DNA of 64,000 nt, taken from NCBI GenBank assembly GCA_041738285.1, contig JBGSQB010000029.1, positions 1 to 64,000 of the forward strand, read 5' to 3'. Source of the DNA: SZUA-521 sp041738285 (GTDB lineage: Bacteria > Pseudomonadota > Gammaproteobacteria > Pseudomonadales > Azotimanducaceae). Positions 34,780 through 42,929 of the stretch are shown here, piece by piece (the stretch's first letter is position 1; each line of letters opens with the position of its first letter). The notes beneath the pieces are model-generated. The model was not told the origin of the DNA. It made no database searches and worked only from the letters and a program-made list of their open reading frames with translations. A program made the position numbers and the translations under genes.

Positions 34780-35841
34780 GTGACCGACAAATTCGCTGAT
34801 AAGCCGGCGGCGAGCCCCATGGAGTCGCGGGCGCCGAACCTCAAGTGGATGGGCATCACCCATCAGTGGGGCACGCGGGTGAAGCCGGGCAAACACGGCC
34901 TGCGCCTGGGCGATCTCAACGTGGGTATCTACGGCGAAGTGCCGGCCGTGTGGAACGATCAAACGCGCAACCCGCGCGGCGCGGTGGCCCGGCGCGGCAT
35001 TCCGCCCGTCGGCTACGCGATTCGGGACAAGGCCGACCTGTGGGCGGACTCCGCCGCCGACATGTACGAGGAAGCGATCCAGCGGCGTTGGGCGCCGGCC
35101 GTGGACGTGCCGTGGGCGAGCATCAAGGAACTCCCTGACGACGTGGAACAGGCGGTCTGCCAGGTGATGACGGAGTTGTCGCAGTACGCCAACGTCGATG
35201 TCGAGTCGGTGACTCATTGGCAGACCCAGATGGCCTACGGCTATCACGAGGTCAAGCAGTACCTCGCGACCGTCAGCTTCGATGCCGCCCGCCACATGGA
35301 AGTCTTCCGCAAGCGCGCGCTGTGCAACGGCGGCGGTCTCGGCCTCGAAGGTCCGGGCGAGGTGAATCGGATGATTCTCGAAAGCCGGGGGGGCTGGACC
35401 GAAGCTGTCCTCTATCTCTTCGTGCTGCGCGCTCTGTTCACTCAGACGATGTTCCGTTATCTCGAGTTGCATGCGCACAACGACGCCGAGCGCGAGATTT
35501 ACAAGAACTGCATCGAGGACAAAGCCCGCCATCTGACCTATGGCATCGATCATCTGTGGTATGCGATCAACCATCAGAGCGACCAGAAGCTGATCGTTTC
35601 TCAGTTGTGCATCATCGGCGAGCGCGTGCTGGTGCGGGAGTTGAAGGACCCCGTGCTGCGGGAGGCACTGGCGATCATCTTTGGTGGCGGTGTGAAGCAC
35701 GCCAGTGGCAAAGGCATGGCGACGTTCGAGCGCATGATGGGTGACTACGTGCGGCGCTATCTGGCCACCTCGAAGTGGCTCGGTGTGGAACGGAACATGC
35801 TGTTTCCTGCTGAGCTCTCCGCCTATCTCGGAAAGCACTGA
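34780..35841 (+). CDS. Paralogue of the diiron protein without its iron-ligand glutamates, putative structural subunit
   Basis: A 353-residue protein clearly homologous to the preceding one along its length (TRVKPGKHGLRLGD, ADMYEEAIQRRW, HMEVFRKRALCNGGG, LELHAHNDAEREIYKNC). At every ligand position the glutamate is replaced: Glu130 by Gln135, Glu132 by Ala137, Glu164 by Ala169, Glu214 by Ala, and Glu244 by Lys248. The two histidines are kept as His172 and His251. It therefore should not bind a diiron centre. The alpha/beta hydroxylase pairs of soluble methane and toluene monooxygenases show the same arrangement. A heterodimer or tetramer with the upstream protein is the simplest reading. It ends one base before the next gene. 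Confidence 0.75.
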   Translation: MTDKFADKPAASPMESRAPNLKWMGITHQWGTRVKPGKHGLRLGDLNVGIYGEVPAVWNDQTRNPRGAVARRGIPPVGYAIRDKADLWADSAADMYEEAIQRRWAPAVDVPWASIKELPDDVEQAVCQVMTELSQYANVDVESVTHWQTQMAYGYHEVKQYLATVSFDAARHMEVFRKRALCNGGGLGLEGPGEVNRMILESRGGWTEAVLYLFVLRALFTQTMFRYLELHAHNDAEREIYKNCIEDKARHLTYGIDHLWYAINHQSDQKLIVSQLCIIGERVLVRELKDPVLREALAIIFGGGVKHASGKGMATFERMMGDYVRRYLATSKWLGVERNMLFPAELSAYLGKH

Positions 35842-35842
35842 C

Positions 35843-36277
35843 ATGCAGTTTCCGTCAGTAGACTGGTTCAACGCGCTGGCCGAGCGATTCAACGCCGATG
35901 ATTCCTTTCAGGGTGGCGGTGGCGGTGCCTGCAATGCGCTGATGGGCGCCAAAGTCGGCGATCGACACTTCCTCGTTACCTTTGAGGGTGTCGAATGTAC
36001 GGGCGCCCGCGAGATCGATGCCGAGGCGCTTGCGACCGTGGACTTCTACCTCGATATGCCGGTCGCCGATTGGCGCGCAATGATCGAAAACATCGCGACC
36101 CACGGCCATGCGGATCTTGGCTACACGCTCAACACGCTGGATCTCGACCGGTCCGATGGGCTGGCCCGGTCCGTGCACGGTGATCAGTATCGGGAGGACC
36201 TGTTCTTTCGCTACAACCAGACATTGCAGTATTACTTCGATGCCTCCGCCCGCATCGCAACCGAATTCGAGGATTGA
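35843..36277 (+). CDS. SCP2-like small protein A of the diiron operon
   Basis: A 144-residue soluble protein. The central part HFLVTFEGVECTGAREIDAEA then VDFYLDMPVADWRAMIENI resembles SCP2-like lipid-binding folds, where a strand-turn-strand is followed by an acidic helix with a conserved tryptophan; the match is suggestive only. It ends YNQTLQYYFDASARIATEF. The next gene encodes a relative with the same FYLE-x-W pattern. A role as hydrophobic-substrate carrier or effector of the diiron pair is inferred. The start at 35843 follows the preceding stop by one base. Confidence 0.6.
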   Translation: MQFPSVDWFNALAERFNADDSFQGGGGGACNALMGAKVGDRHFLVTFEGVECTGAREIDAEALATVDFYLDMPVADWRAMIENIATHGHADLGYTLNTLDLDRSDGLARSVHGDQYREDLFFRYNQTLQYYFDASARIATEFED

Positions 36278-36286
36278 GGAACCGTC

Positions 36287-36685
36287 ATGACAGCGCCTGT
36301 TGACCTCGACCTCTTGATGCGCACCTGCGCCGCAGTGAACGCAGACCCCGCGTTTCGCAAACTCGGCACTACGGACATGATTGCCGGCGTGAAAGCCGAT
36401 GATGCGGCATTCATTGTCACGTTCGAGGCGTTCGAGTGCGCGGGGGTGCAGCAGATCGATGCCGATCAGTTGCGCGATGCGGACTTCTACCTCGAATTGT
36501 CTGCCGAGGCTTGGCAGCGCTATCTTGCCGGCCGAAAAGCTGGCAGCGCGCCATCCCTGTCGGGGCTCGACCTGCAGACCGAGGGCGGCGTTCTGCGTGG
36601 AGCAGAACCGCTCAAGACCCTCAAGTTCGAACGCTACATCGGCACGCTGCAGGCGTTCTTCGACAAGAGCGCCACGCTCGGCTGA
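36287..36685 (+). CDS. SCP2-like small protein B of the diiron operon
   Basis: A 132-residue protein related to the upstream gene product: FIVTFEAFECAGVQQIDADQ corresponds to FLVTFEGVECTGAREIDAEA, FYLELSAEAWQRYLAG to FYLDMPVADWRAMIEN, and IGTLQAFFDKSATL to QTLQYYFDASARI. It is shorter in the middle (SGLDLQTEGGVL versus a longer LDLDRSDGLARS). The duplication parallels the duplicated diiron subunits. AGGAACC lies just upstream, and the gene starts 9 bases after its paralogue. Not recognised beyond a possible SCP2-like fold. Confidence 0.6.
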   Translation: MTAPVDLDLLMRTCAAVNADPAFRKLGTTDMIAGVKADDAAFIVTFEAFECAGVQQIDADQLRDADFYLELSAEAWQRYLAGRKAGSAPSLSGLDLQTEGGVLRGAEPLKTLKFERYIGTLQAFFDKSATLG

Positions 36686-36691
36686 GGCGAT

Positions 36692-36964
36692 ATGCCAACC
36701 TACGAGTTCCGCTGCGGTGAATGCGCATCAATATCCATGCACGTATGCAAGGTTGCCGACCAGCCGGTCACGCTGACTTGCGAGGCATGTGGCGGGGAAG
36801 CCACGCGCATCATCTCCGGCGGCGCAGTCAGATTGTCGAGCGCGAGTAAGCTCGCGCGGCTGGATCCCAAGTACGACAAGATGACGGATGCGGCGATGCG
36901 ATCAACCGCCCACGCAGACCCCGACCGAATCCTCAAGAAAATGAAGCCGTTCAGCAGCGACTGA
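36692..36964 (+). CDS. FmdB-type zinc-ribbon protein
   Basis: A 90-residue protein opening MPTYEFRCGECASISMHVCK and later LTCEACGGEATRIISGG, the FmdB/CxxC zinc-ribbon pattern with Cys8-x2-Cys11 and Cys30-x2-Cys33. FmdB-like proteins were first seen beside amidase operons and are proposed regulators or small metal-binding partners; their function is not settled. The C-terminal 45 residues are basic and Lys/Asp-rich (KLARLDPKYDKM) with no family. It is the last gene of the operon, starting 6 bases after the previous stop. Confidence 0.85.
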   Translation: MPTYEFRCGECASISMHVCKVADQPVTLTCEACGGEATRIISGGAVRLSSASKLARLDPKYDKMTDAAMRSTAHADPDRILKKMKPFSSD

Positions 36965-36968
36965 GACG

Positions 36969-39122
36969 TCAGTTGAATTGCAGCGACTGAATCAGCTCAG
37001 ACTCCGGATGCGCCTTGCGCAGGCGCGCAGCTTCCTGCGCAGCGCGCAGTCGATCGCCAGTGCTGTCGATGGTGAGCACGCGCAGATATTGAAGGCGTAA
37101 CTCGGCGGGCAGGCGGACGAGGCCCGCGTTCAGCATATCCAGGGCTTCCGTGTATCGATTCAATCTGACGTATGTGAGCGCGAGCGCTTCGTACACCGCA
37201 GCTTCACTTGGGTTGTGCGCGAGTGCTTCCTGCAGGATCGACAGCGCCCGTTCGTCGTCACCGCGGTGGCGGAACAGGTCCGCCAGGTTGACGCGCAGCG
37301 CGACCGAATCGGGCGCGACCTTCAGCCCTGCGGTGTAGGCATGTTCTGCTTGCGGCAGATCGCCACGCTGGGCGTAGAAATTGCCGAGATTGAGGTTCCC
37401 GAACTCGCGATCGCTGTTGTAGCTTTCCGCGCTGATCAACTCGACGATGGCGCGCTGCAGTGGCGCGCGCAGAGGTTCCGGCAATTTGTCATCGCTCGCG
37501 GCGACGATGCGCGCTGCGTCGATGCGGACGTTCTTCACGGCATCGGTGAGAAGCGGCGCCGCGATCGGTACGGCCTGCTCGTGCGGCAACATGGCCACGG
37601 CCTGGAGCGCTCCGAAGCGAACGAGCGCGTCCCGATCGCGGGTTGCTTCGATCAGCGCATCGATCTGCTGGCGTGCAGTCAGCGCGCCCGGCAGTGCGGC
37701 CCATGCGCTTGCACGCACGATGGCAGCTCGTGTGGAGTCTGCGGCGACGGCCATGAGTTCGTGCACATCAACGCTCGCGAACGCATCTGCGAAATGCGGC
37801 TGCCGGTGTCTGCCGTCCGGATACCAGTTTGCGACAGCAGCGCTCAATTTTTCAGTGGTCGAATCCTGGTGGCAGTTGGAACAGGCATTGGGGGTTCCAA
37901 GACGTGAGCTGAGATCGGGGCGCGGGATGCTGAAGCTGTGGTCGCGCCGGGGATCGATGACCATGTAGGTTTTCGCGGGCATGTGGCAGTCGACACAGGC
38001 GACGCCTTCGGTGTGATGATGGTGCGCGGGCGCCGCGAACGCCGCAGGGTCGTGGCACTGAGCGCACAGTGCATCGCCTTCCGCCTTCAACGCGGCGCTG
38101 TGCGGGTCATGGCAGTTGCTGCACGCGACGCCTGCGGCAGACATCTTGCTTTGCAGGTACGAACCCCACTCGAAGACTTCGTCACGAATCTGGCCGTCCG
38201 GCCAGTACAGAGGATCGCTCAAGAGCGCCGGCCGGTGCGTGTCGAGCAGGGGGCGGCCGTATCGATAGTCATCGGTCTGGGAGGTTCGACGGGCGTGGCA
38301 GCGGCCGCAGGCGTCCGTCTGTGCATGGCCGGACAGTGGTGGCGTGCGATGCGATATGCGCGCGCCCTCGTCGCGTTGCCAGCGGCCATCGCTTGCTTGC
38401 AAGACGACTTCCAGCGCCTTGCTCGCGACTGAATTGTCGGGGGTTTGGGCCCACGCCACATGTCGCGAGCCGCGGCCGTGGCAGGCTTCGCAGCCGACAC
38501 TGATCTCAGCGAATGTGGTTGCGTAGGTATCGGTCGTGGCGGCGTAGCCTTTGACCAGCGCCGTTGAATGACATTCCGCGCATTGGCTGTTCCAGTTCTG
38601 CAGTTGCCCGCTCCAGTGCAGCACGTCGGTGTGACCGATTGATTCACCCGGATGGATCGAAAACCATCTGGCGCCTGCTACGTCCCGGGCGATCGTGGTG
38701 ACCTGGCCGCGGCCACCGGGGTAGTCGAGCACGTACTGCTCGAGCGGGTCGGCGCCAAACACGTAGCGTACGGGAAACGTGTCCACGGCACCGTCGCGGT
38801 CGACCGCATCGACGACGTAGTCATCGTTACGGCGCCAGAATCGGGTTGACGTACCTTCCAGTTGCACAGTGACATCGCCGAAGTCACCGCTGACGTTGGC
38901 TTCGGTCGGCAGGCGCATTGCGCGCGCGTGATGCGAGACTCGCCAGGCATCATGCTGCGCCCGGTGACACCCGGCACAGGCGGTGCTGCCGACGTACTCG
39001 AAGGGGACCGGCGGTGTGGCAGGTGCGGGCGAAGCCGATTGCTCGGAAGGTGAGTCACTGCACGCACTCAGCAGCAGTGCGGTCAGCACCAGGAATACAT
39101 GCTCACGCTTCCAGCGAAACAT
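36969..39122 (-). CDS. Octaheme c-type cytochrome lipoprotein with HEAT-like and TPR region
   Basis: A 717-residue exported lipoprotein. Residues 1-21 end in the lipobox LLLSAC. Eight CxxCH haem motifs run through the first two thirds: CAGCH, CAECH, CEACH, CGRCH, CSNCH, CAQCH, CVDCH and CSNCH. The next region contains alpha-helical HEAT-like repeats (ALVRFGALQAVAML, VRIDAARIVAAS), and the C-terminal third has TPRs (NLGNFYAQRGDLPQAEHAY, NLADLFRHRGDDERALSIL, LALTYVRLNRYTEALDML). It is a periplasmic or outer-membrane electron-transfer or sensing protein. The ATG at 39122 overlaps the end of the upstream cotransporter gene by 20 bases. Confidence 0.87.
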   Translation of the reverse strand: MFRWKREHVFLVLTALLLSACSDSPSEQSASPAPATPPVPFEYVGSTACAGCHRAQHDAWRVSHHARAMRLPTEANVSGDFGDVTVQLEGTSTRFWRRNDDYVVDAVDRDGAVDTFPVRYVFGADPLEQYVLDYPGGRGQVTTIARDVAGARWFSIHPGESIGHTDVLHWSGQLQNWNSQCAECHSTALVKGYAATTDTYATTFAEISVGCEACHGRGSRHVAWAQTPDNSVASKALEVVLQASDGRWQRDEGARISHRTPPLSGHAQTDACGRCHARRTSQTDDYRYGRPLLDTHRPALLSDPLYWPDGQIRDEVFEWGSYLQSKMSAAGVACSNCHDPHSAALKAEGDALCAQCHDPAAFAAPAHHHHTEGVACVDCHMPAKTYMVIDPRRDHSFSIPRPDLSSRLGTPNACSNCHQDSTTEKLSAAVANWYPDGRHRQPHFADAFASVDVHELMAVAADSTRAAIVRASAWAALPGALTARQQIDALIEATRDRDALVRFGALQAVAMLPHEQAVPIAAPLLTDAVKNVRIDAARIVAASDDKLPEPLRAPLQRAIVELISAESYNSDREFGNLNLGNFYAQRGDLPQAEHAYTAGLKVAPDSVALRVNLADLFRHRGDDERALSILQEALAHNPSEAAVYEALALTYVRLNRYTEALDMLNAGLVRLPAELRLQYLRVLTIDSTGDRLRAAQEAARLRKAHPESELIQSLQFN

Positions 39123-41283
39123 CTTGGGCGCTGTGAACCAGGATGATGTCAGGCACGAGTTTCCCGAGTCTCTGTGCCCAGGCGAAGAATTCGGCTTCCT
39201 CGTCCTTGGCGGGGGGATCGAATGGCACCAGCAGGACCGCGCTGTTGCCAGTGCGTCGGGCAAGGGTCACGTACAGGTCATCGCCGCCAAACACATGCAC
39301 CGTCGCGTCGATGCGGGCAAGCGAGAGCACTTCATTCAGTTCGGCACGCATGTTGCCGGCATCGCCCTTCTCGGGGATCACCGCGAGTATGCGAAACGCG
39401 CGGGTGCGCCACTCGGGGTTTTTCTTGAGCAGGTGCGCCAACAGCACCATGAGTTCGCCATGGCCGTGTCCGCGCCACAGTACATCGATGTTCCCGGGCA
39501 GCGGCTCCCAGCGCTCACCTTCCTCCTCGCAATCGACGATCACGATGCTGCGCTCGAACGTGCGGGCGATGCGCAGGCTCTCGGCGAAATCCTCGAAGCG
39601 CTCTTCGTTGTGCGGCATGCCCAGGAGCACGGTGTTGGGTCGCATGCCACCGATGCCGTGGGATTGCAGCAGCGAGTCGAGCCCCGCCGGCAGTGAAGGA
39701 TTGATGACCACGACCGGGAAGGCTGCGAGGCCTTCTTCGCTGATGAAGGTCCGCAGACGGCGCTCGGCCTGACGCCGTCGTTCGACGCGTTTGTCGGTGT
39801 CGTCGTTGAAGATGTGGGCCAGCGTCAGAATGCCATGGCCGGCGGCGAGCCAGTAGGCGTACTCGGCCAGGTGATATCGGTTCCAGGCGCCACCGGAGAG
39901 GGCCAGAATCGCGGGCCGCCAGTTCTTCGGATGGAAGTACTCGCGTTCGAGTTTGAGCAGTGCCGTGCGAGCGCGCTCGAAGGCAACACCGCTGCCGACA
40001 TCGCCCCAGCGGGCCATGATCTCGGCGCGGCTGATCCACCAGTACAGGACACCGATGATCGCGCTGGCAATGAGCGCCCACAGCGGGTTCATGAGGAACA
40101 TCACGGCAAAGCAGCCGATTGCACCTGTCAGTGCCAATGACCAGTGACTGAAGCGGAAGGTGGGCCGGTAACTCGGATTCCTGGTGATGCCTTCGTAGAA
40201 GCACGCAAGGTTCAGCGTGCCGTAAGTGATCATGAAGAACATCGTGATCACGGGCGCGATGGCATTCAGATCCCCGAGCACGATACCCACCTGCGCAATG
40301 AAGAAAGTGAGCACGATCGCGCGTCGTGGCTCGGCATTCTTGCCGCTGCCGCGGGCGAAGAACTTCATGCTCGAGAACACGTCGTCGCGAGCGAATGCCT
40401 GCAGAATGCGAGGCGCGCCCATCATGCTGCCGAGTGCCGACGAAATTGTGGCGGCAAACACGCCAGCGACGATGAGTATCGGCGCGATCGACAGGTTCTT
40501 GACGATCATCGTGTCGTTGATCAATTCGTCGCGCGTGCCGGCGGCGCCGAGCAGAAGCGCCATGAGCAAGTAGATGACGGCGGTTGCCGCGATCGCGCCC
40601 AGCGTTCCGGCGGGTATGGACTTGCTCGGACTTTCGAGATCACCCGACATGTTGGCGCCGGCCATGATGCCGGTGACGGCCGGGAAGAACAGCGCGAACA
40701 TCACGAACAGCGAACTGCCGTCGACGTAACCGGGTTGCAGATTGGCGGTGAGGTTGTCCATCGACAGGTTGGGCACCGCCCCGGCAACGAATGCGAGTAT
40801 CGACAGTATGAGCACCGCGAGAATCGCGTACTGCACCTTGATGGTCCAGGCAGCGCCGATGAACACGCAGATGAATGTTACGACGTTGACGATGGTCGCG
40901 ATCTCGACGAACGAAACCGATGTGTCGGGAAAGGCATCGACGAACGCCTCGGTGAATCCGATCACGTACATCGACACCGATACCGCCTGGGCGAGAAAGA
41001 ACACGACGCCAATCACGCTGCCGAATTCGACACCCAGGCTGCGGCTGATGAGAAAGTACGCACCGCCCCCCTTCACCCGCGTGTTGGTCGCGATCGCCGA
41101 CAGCGAGAAGGCGGTCAGCGTGGTGATCAGCTTGGCGGCGATGACGATGCCGATCGCTGCGTACAAACCCGATTGGCCCACGACCTGGCCGAAGCGCAGA
41201 AACATGATCACGCCGAGGATGGTGAGCACGCAGGGCGTGAACACGCCGCCGAAGGTGCCGAACTTGGTTGCCTGGTTGGTCAA
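39103..41283 (-). CDS. Cation-chloride cotransporter homologue (SLC12/APC superfamily)
   Basis: A 726-residue membrane protein. About twelve transmembrane helices fill residues 10-430, starting FGTFGGVFTPCVLTILGVIMFLRFG, with the unwound helix-1 pattern of APC transporters and a characteristic GGGAYFLISRSLGVEFGS in helix 3. A soluble C-terminal domain of about 290 residues (KNWRPAILALSGGAWNRYHLAEYAYWL) follows, as in eukaryotic NKCC/KCC and some bacterial homologues. It should move Na/K/Cl or amino acids across the inner membrane. The C-terminal domain overlaps the cytochrome gene. A REP-like repeat lies just upstream (41296-41384). Confidence 0.87.
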   Translation of the reverse strand: MTNQATKFGTFGGVFTPCVLTILGVIMFLRFGQVVGQSGLYAAIGIVIAAKLITTLTAFSLSAIATNTRVKGGGAYFLISRSLGVEFGSVIGVVFFLAQAVSVSMYVIGFTEAFVDAFPDTSVSFVEIATIVNVVTFICVFIGAAWTIKVQYAILAVLILSILAFVAGAVPNLSMDNLTANLQPGYVDGSSLFVMFALFFPAVTGIMAGANMSGDLESPSKSIPAGTLGAIAATAVIYLLMALLLGAAGTRDELINDTMIVKNLSIAPILIVAGVFAATISSALGSMMGAPRILQAFARDDVFSSMKFFARGSGKNAEPRRAIVLTFFIAQVGIVLGDLNAIAPVITMFFMITYGTLNLACFYEGITRNPSYRPTFRFSHWSLALTGAIGCFAVMFLMNPLWALIASAIIGVLYWWISRAEIMARWGDVGSGVAFERARTALLKLEREYFHPKNWRPAILALSGGAWNRYHLAEYAYWLAAGHGILTLAHIFNDDTDKRVERRRQAERRLRTFISEEGLAAFPVVVINPSLPAGLDSLLQSHGIGGMRPNTVLLGMPHNEERFEDFAESLRIARTFERSIVIVDCEEEGERWEPLPGNIDVLWRGHGHGELMVLLAHLLKKNPEWRTRAFRILAVIPEKGDAGNMRAELNEVLSLARIDATVHVFGGDDLYVTLARRTGNSAVLLVPFDPPAKDEEAEFFAWAQRLGKLVPDIILVHSAQDVSLEA

Positions 41284-41295
41284 TCGGAGTCCTTG

Positions 41296-41384
41296 AAGAA
41301 ATTGGGGACAGTTGACCTATTTCGTTCGCCGCTGCGAAGGCAGCTAATGCTGCAACCGAAATAGGTCAACTGTCCCAATTTCTT
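41296..41384. repeat. REP-like inverted repeat, family A copy 2
   Basis: Arms 41296-41324 and 41357-41384 pair almost perfectly (one extra G in the left arm), joined by a 32-base loop. The arms contain GGGGACAGTTGACCTATTTCG. It matches copy 1 at 2707-2797 in arms but not in loop sequence. It lies between the tauD-like gene and the cotransporter gene, both on the minus strand, and reaches the TAA stop of the former. It could stop or attenuate transcription from the tauD side. Confidence 0.8.
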
Positions 41385-42246
41385 ATGCTGCCTGCGGTAT
41401 TTCTCCCGCCACCGTGGTTCGGTGCATGACGCGCTCGTGGCCGTCGTAGCCGCCGGTGGCACAGTGCTGTACGCGTCGGTTGTCCCACACCACCAGCATG
41501 TTTGCCTGCCAATGGTGTCGGTAGACGAATTGCTCTTGGACGGTGTGCGCAGCGAGTTCATCGAGCAGCGCTTTGGACTCGTCCGCAGGCAGGCCTTCGA
41601 TGGCCACCGTGTAGACACGATTGACGAACAGCATCGCACGTCCGCTGCCAGGGTGGATTCTGACGAGCGGGTGCGACTGCAGCCTTCTCGCATCCACGCT
41701 CGGCAGGATCTTCATGCTGCGGGCTTCGGACTCGTTGGCGTAGAAACCCTCCGGAGAATAGGGTCCCGCAGCGCTGTGAATGCCGCGCAAGCCGCGCAGT
41801 CGTGCCTGCATCGGCGCGGCGAGCGCGTCATAGGCAGCGGCACCATCGGCGAACAGCGTGTCACCGCCAATGGGCGGCACGACCTTGGCGTGCAGCAGTG
41901 TGGCGGCGGGTGGCTGCGGCAGGAAGCTCCAGTCCGAATGCCAGGCAGAACCGAACACGGAGGCGCGTTCGCGTGCCTCGCGCTTCACTTCGATGATGTG
42001 GTTGTGAGCATCGAGGGTCTTGACGAACGGATCCGCGCCGAATGGTCCAAAGTATCCGGTGACTCGCTCGAGGTCATCGTGCTGCAGGGGCTGGTTCGGA
42101 AACCAGATCACCCCGTGCTCGAACCAGGCGGCGCGCAGCGCTTCCTGATCGGATGTCGGCAACGGCCGGGTCAATTCGATGCCGGTGATCTGTGCGCCGA
42201 AGCCGGACTCACGCGGTGCGACTTTCACTGTCGTGGCGACTGTCAT
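41383..42246 (-). CDS. TauD/TfdA-family 2-oxoglutarate dioxygenase
   Basis: A 287-residue Fe(II)/2-oxoglutarate dioxygenase. The iron triad is WHSDWSF (His-x-Asp) and a distal His in VVWDNRRVQHCATGG; the following HERVMHRTTV contains an arginine that can bind 2-oxoglutarate. The early GIELTRPL and FPNQPLQHDDLERVTGYFG are typical of the family. TauD and TfdA act on taurine and 2,4-D; relatives act on many carboxylates and sulfonates, and no substrate can be named here. The ATG at 42246 overlaps the preceding small membrane-protein gene by 4 bases. Confidence 0.9.
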   Translation of the reverse strand: MTVATTVKVAPRESGFGAQITGIELTRPLPTSDQEALRAAWFEHGVIWFPNQPLQHDDLERVTGYFGPFGADPFVKTLDAHNHIIEVKREARERASVFGSAWHSDWSFLPQPPAATLLHAKVVPPIGGDTLFADGAAAYDALAAPMQARLRGLRGIHSAAGPYSPEGFYANESEARSMKILPSVDARRLQSHPLVRIHPGSGRAMLFVNRVYTVAIEGLPADESKALLDELAAHTVQEQFVYRHHWQANMLVVWDNRRVQHCATGGYDGHERVMHRTTVAGEIPQAA

Positions 42247-42635
42247 GACGCAACAGCTGCCGCTGTCAACCGTCGAGCCGGGATCAACAACAGGGCGACC
42301 AATACGATCTCGGCGACGAACGCGGTCACAGAAGATGGCACGAGCCCATCGATGGCAAACCCGACCACGCGACATGCGGCGATTGCGCCCATCACCAGCG
42401 CCGGCGCCTTCAACCAGTGGGCGTGTCCGGGTCGCAGGCCGAGCGCGGTGAACATGGCGCACGCCAGGAACATGCCGCCAATGTCGCCACGCACGGTGGC
42501 CAGTCCCGCAGCGCCGAGCGGAGAGATGAAGAACTCGGCTGCCATGGCATCCGGTGTGAGCAGCGCGCGCAACCCGAATACCAGAAAGAACAGCGCGACC
42601 AATCCGACCACGATACGCATCGCGAGAACCATCAT
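42243..42635 (-). CDS. Small four-helix membrane protein, DUF4345-like
   Basis: A 130-residue protein with four predicted transmembrane helices (MRIVVGLVALFFLVFGL, GDIGGMFLACAMFTALGL, PALVMGAIAACRVVGFAI, TAFVAEIVLVALLLIPA). The pattern RGDIGGMF and the helical arrangement resemble DUF4345 proteins of unknown function. It overlaps the TauD gene by 4 bases, which suggests coupled expression with it. Assignment to DUF4345 is by resemblance only. Confidence 0.65.
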   Translation of the reverse strand: MMVLAMRIVVGLVALFFLVFGLRALLTPDAMAAEFFISPLGAAGLATVRGDIGGMFLACAMFTALGLRPGHAHWLKAPALVMGAIAACRVVGFAIDGLVPSSVTAFVAEIVLVALLLIPARRLTAAAVAS

Positions 42636-42654
42636 CCTTCTCCCTCGGTGACCG

Positions 42655-42870
42655 TTACTGACTCAAACCCTGAAGTCCATAGACGAGCGCAATCGTAAAT
42701 GCCGCGGCGATGATCAAGATGAGGATCATCGTCCCGGTGCCGAGCCCTTCGGTCGGCGCCTGCGGTGCGGCAGATTGGGGCTGTTGGGGACTCGAGGTCC
42801 GGTTGCGCCAGAACACCATCGCCACGATGATCACGACCAGCACAGGCACCAGAATCTGCAGATAGCGCAT
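42655..42870 (-). CDS. Small bitopic or two-helix membrane protein of unknown function
   Basis: A 71-residue protein with two hydrophobic helices (residues about 4-20, ILVPVLVVIIVAMVFW, and 47-65, MILILIIAAAFTIALVYGL) separated by a polar Gln/Pro linker (SSPQQPQSAAPQAPTEG). No family recognised. The gene is likely real because it has a steady coding pattern and lies 20 bases upstream of the DUF4345-like gene, on the same strand. An ATG at 42903 would add 11 residues; 42870 is preferred since the helix starts there. Confidence 0.5.
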   Translation of the reverse strand: MRYLQILVPVLVVIIVAMVFWRNRTSSPQQPQSAAPQAPTEGLGTGTMILILIIAAAFTIALVYGLQGLSQ

Positions 42871-42929
42871 GACAGCCGTCGTCAGTGACCGAAGGGGGAG
42901 CATACGCCGGGGTGTACCGGAGGCCAACC

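Noticed and set aside
40144..41364. Open plus-strand frame of 406 codons opposite the cotransporter gene
   Set aside because: Its translation is Glu/Arg/His-rich and shows no family; it is the antisense of conserved transmembrane helices.
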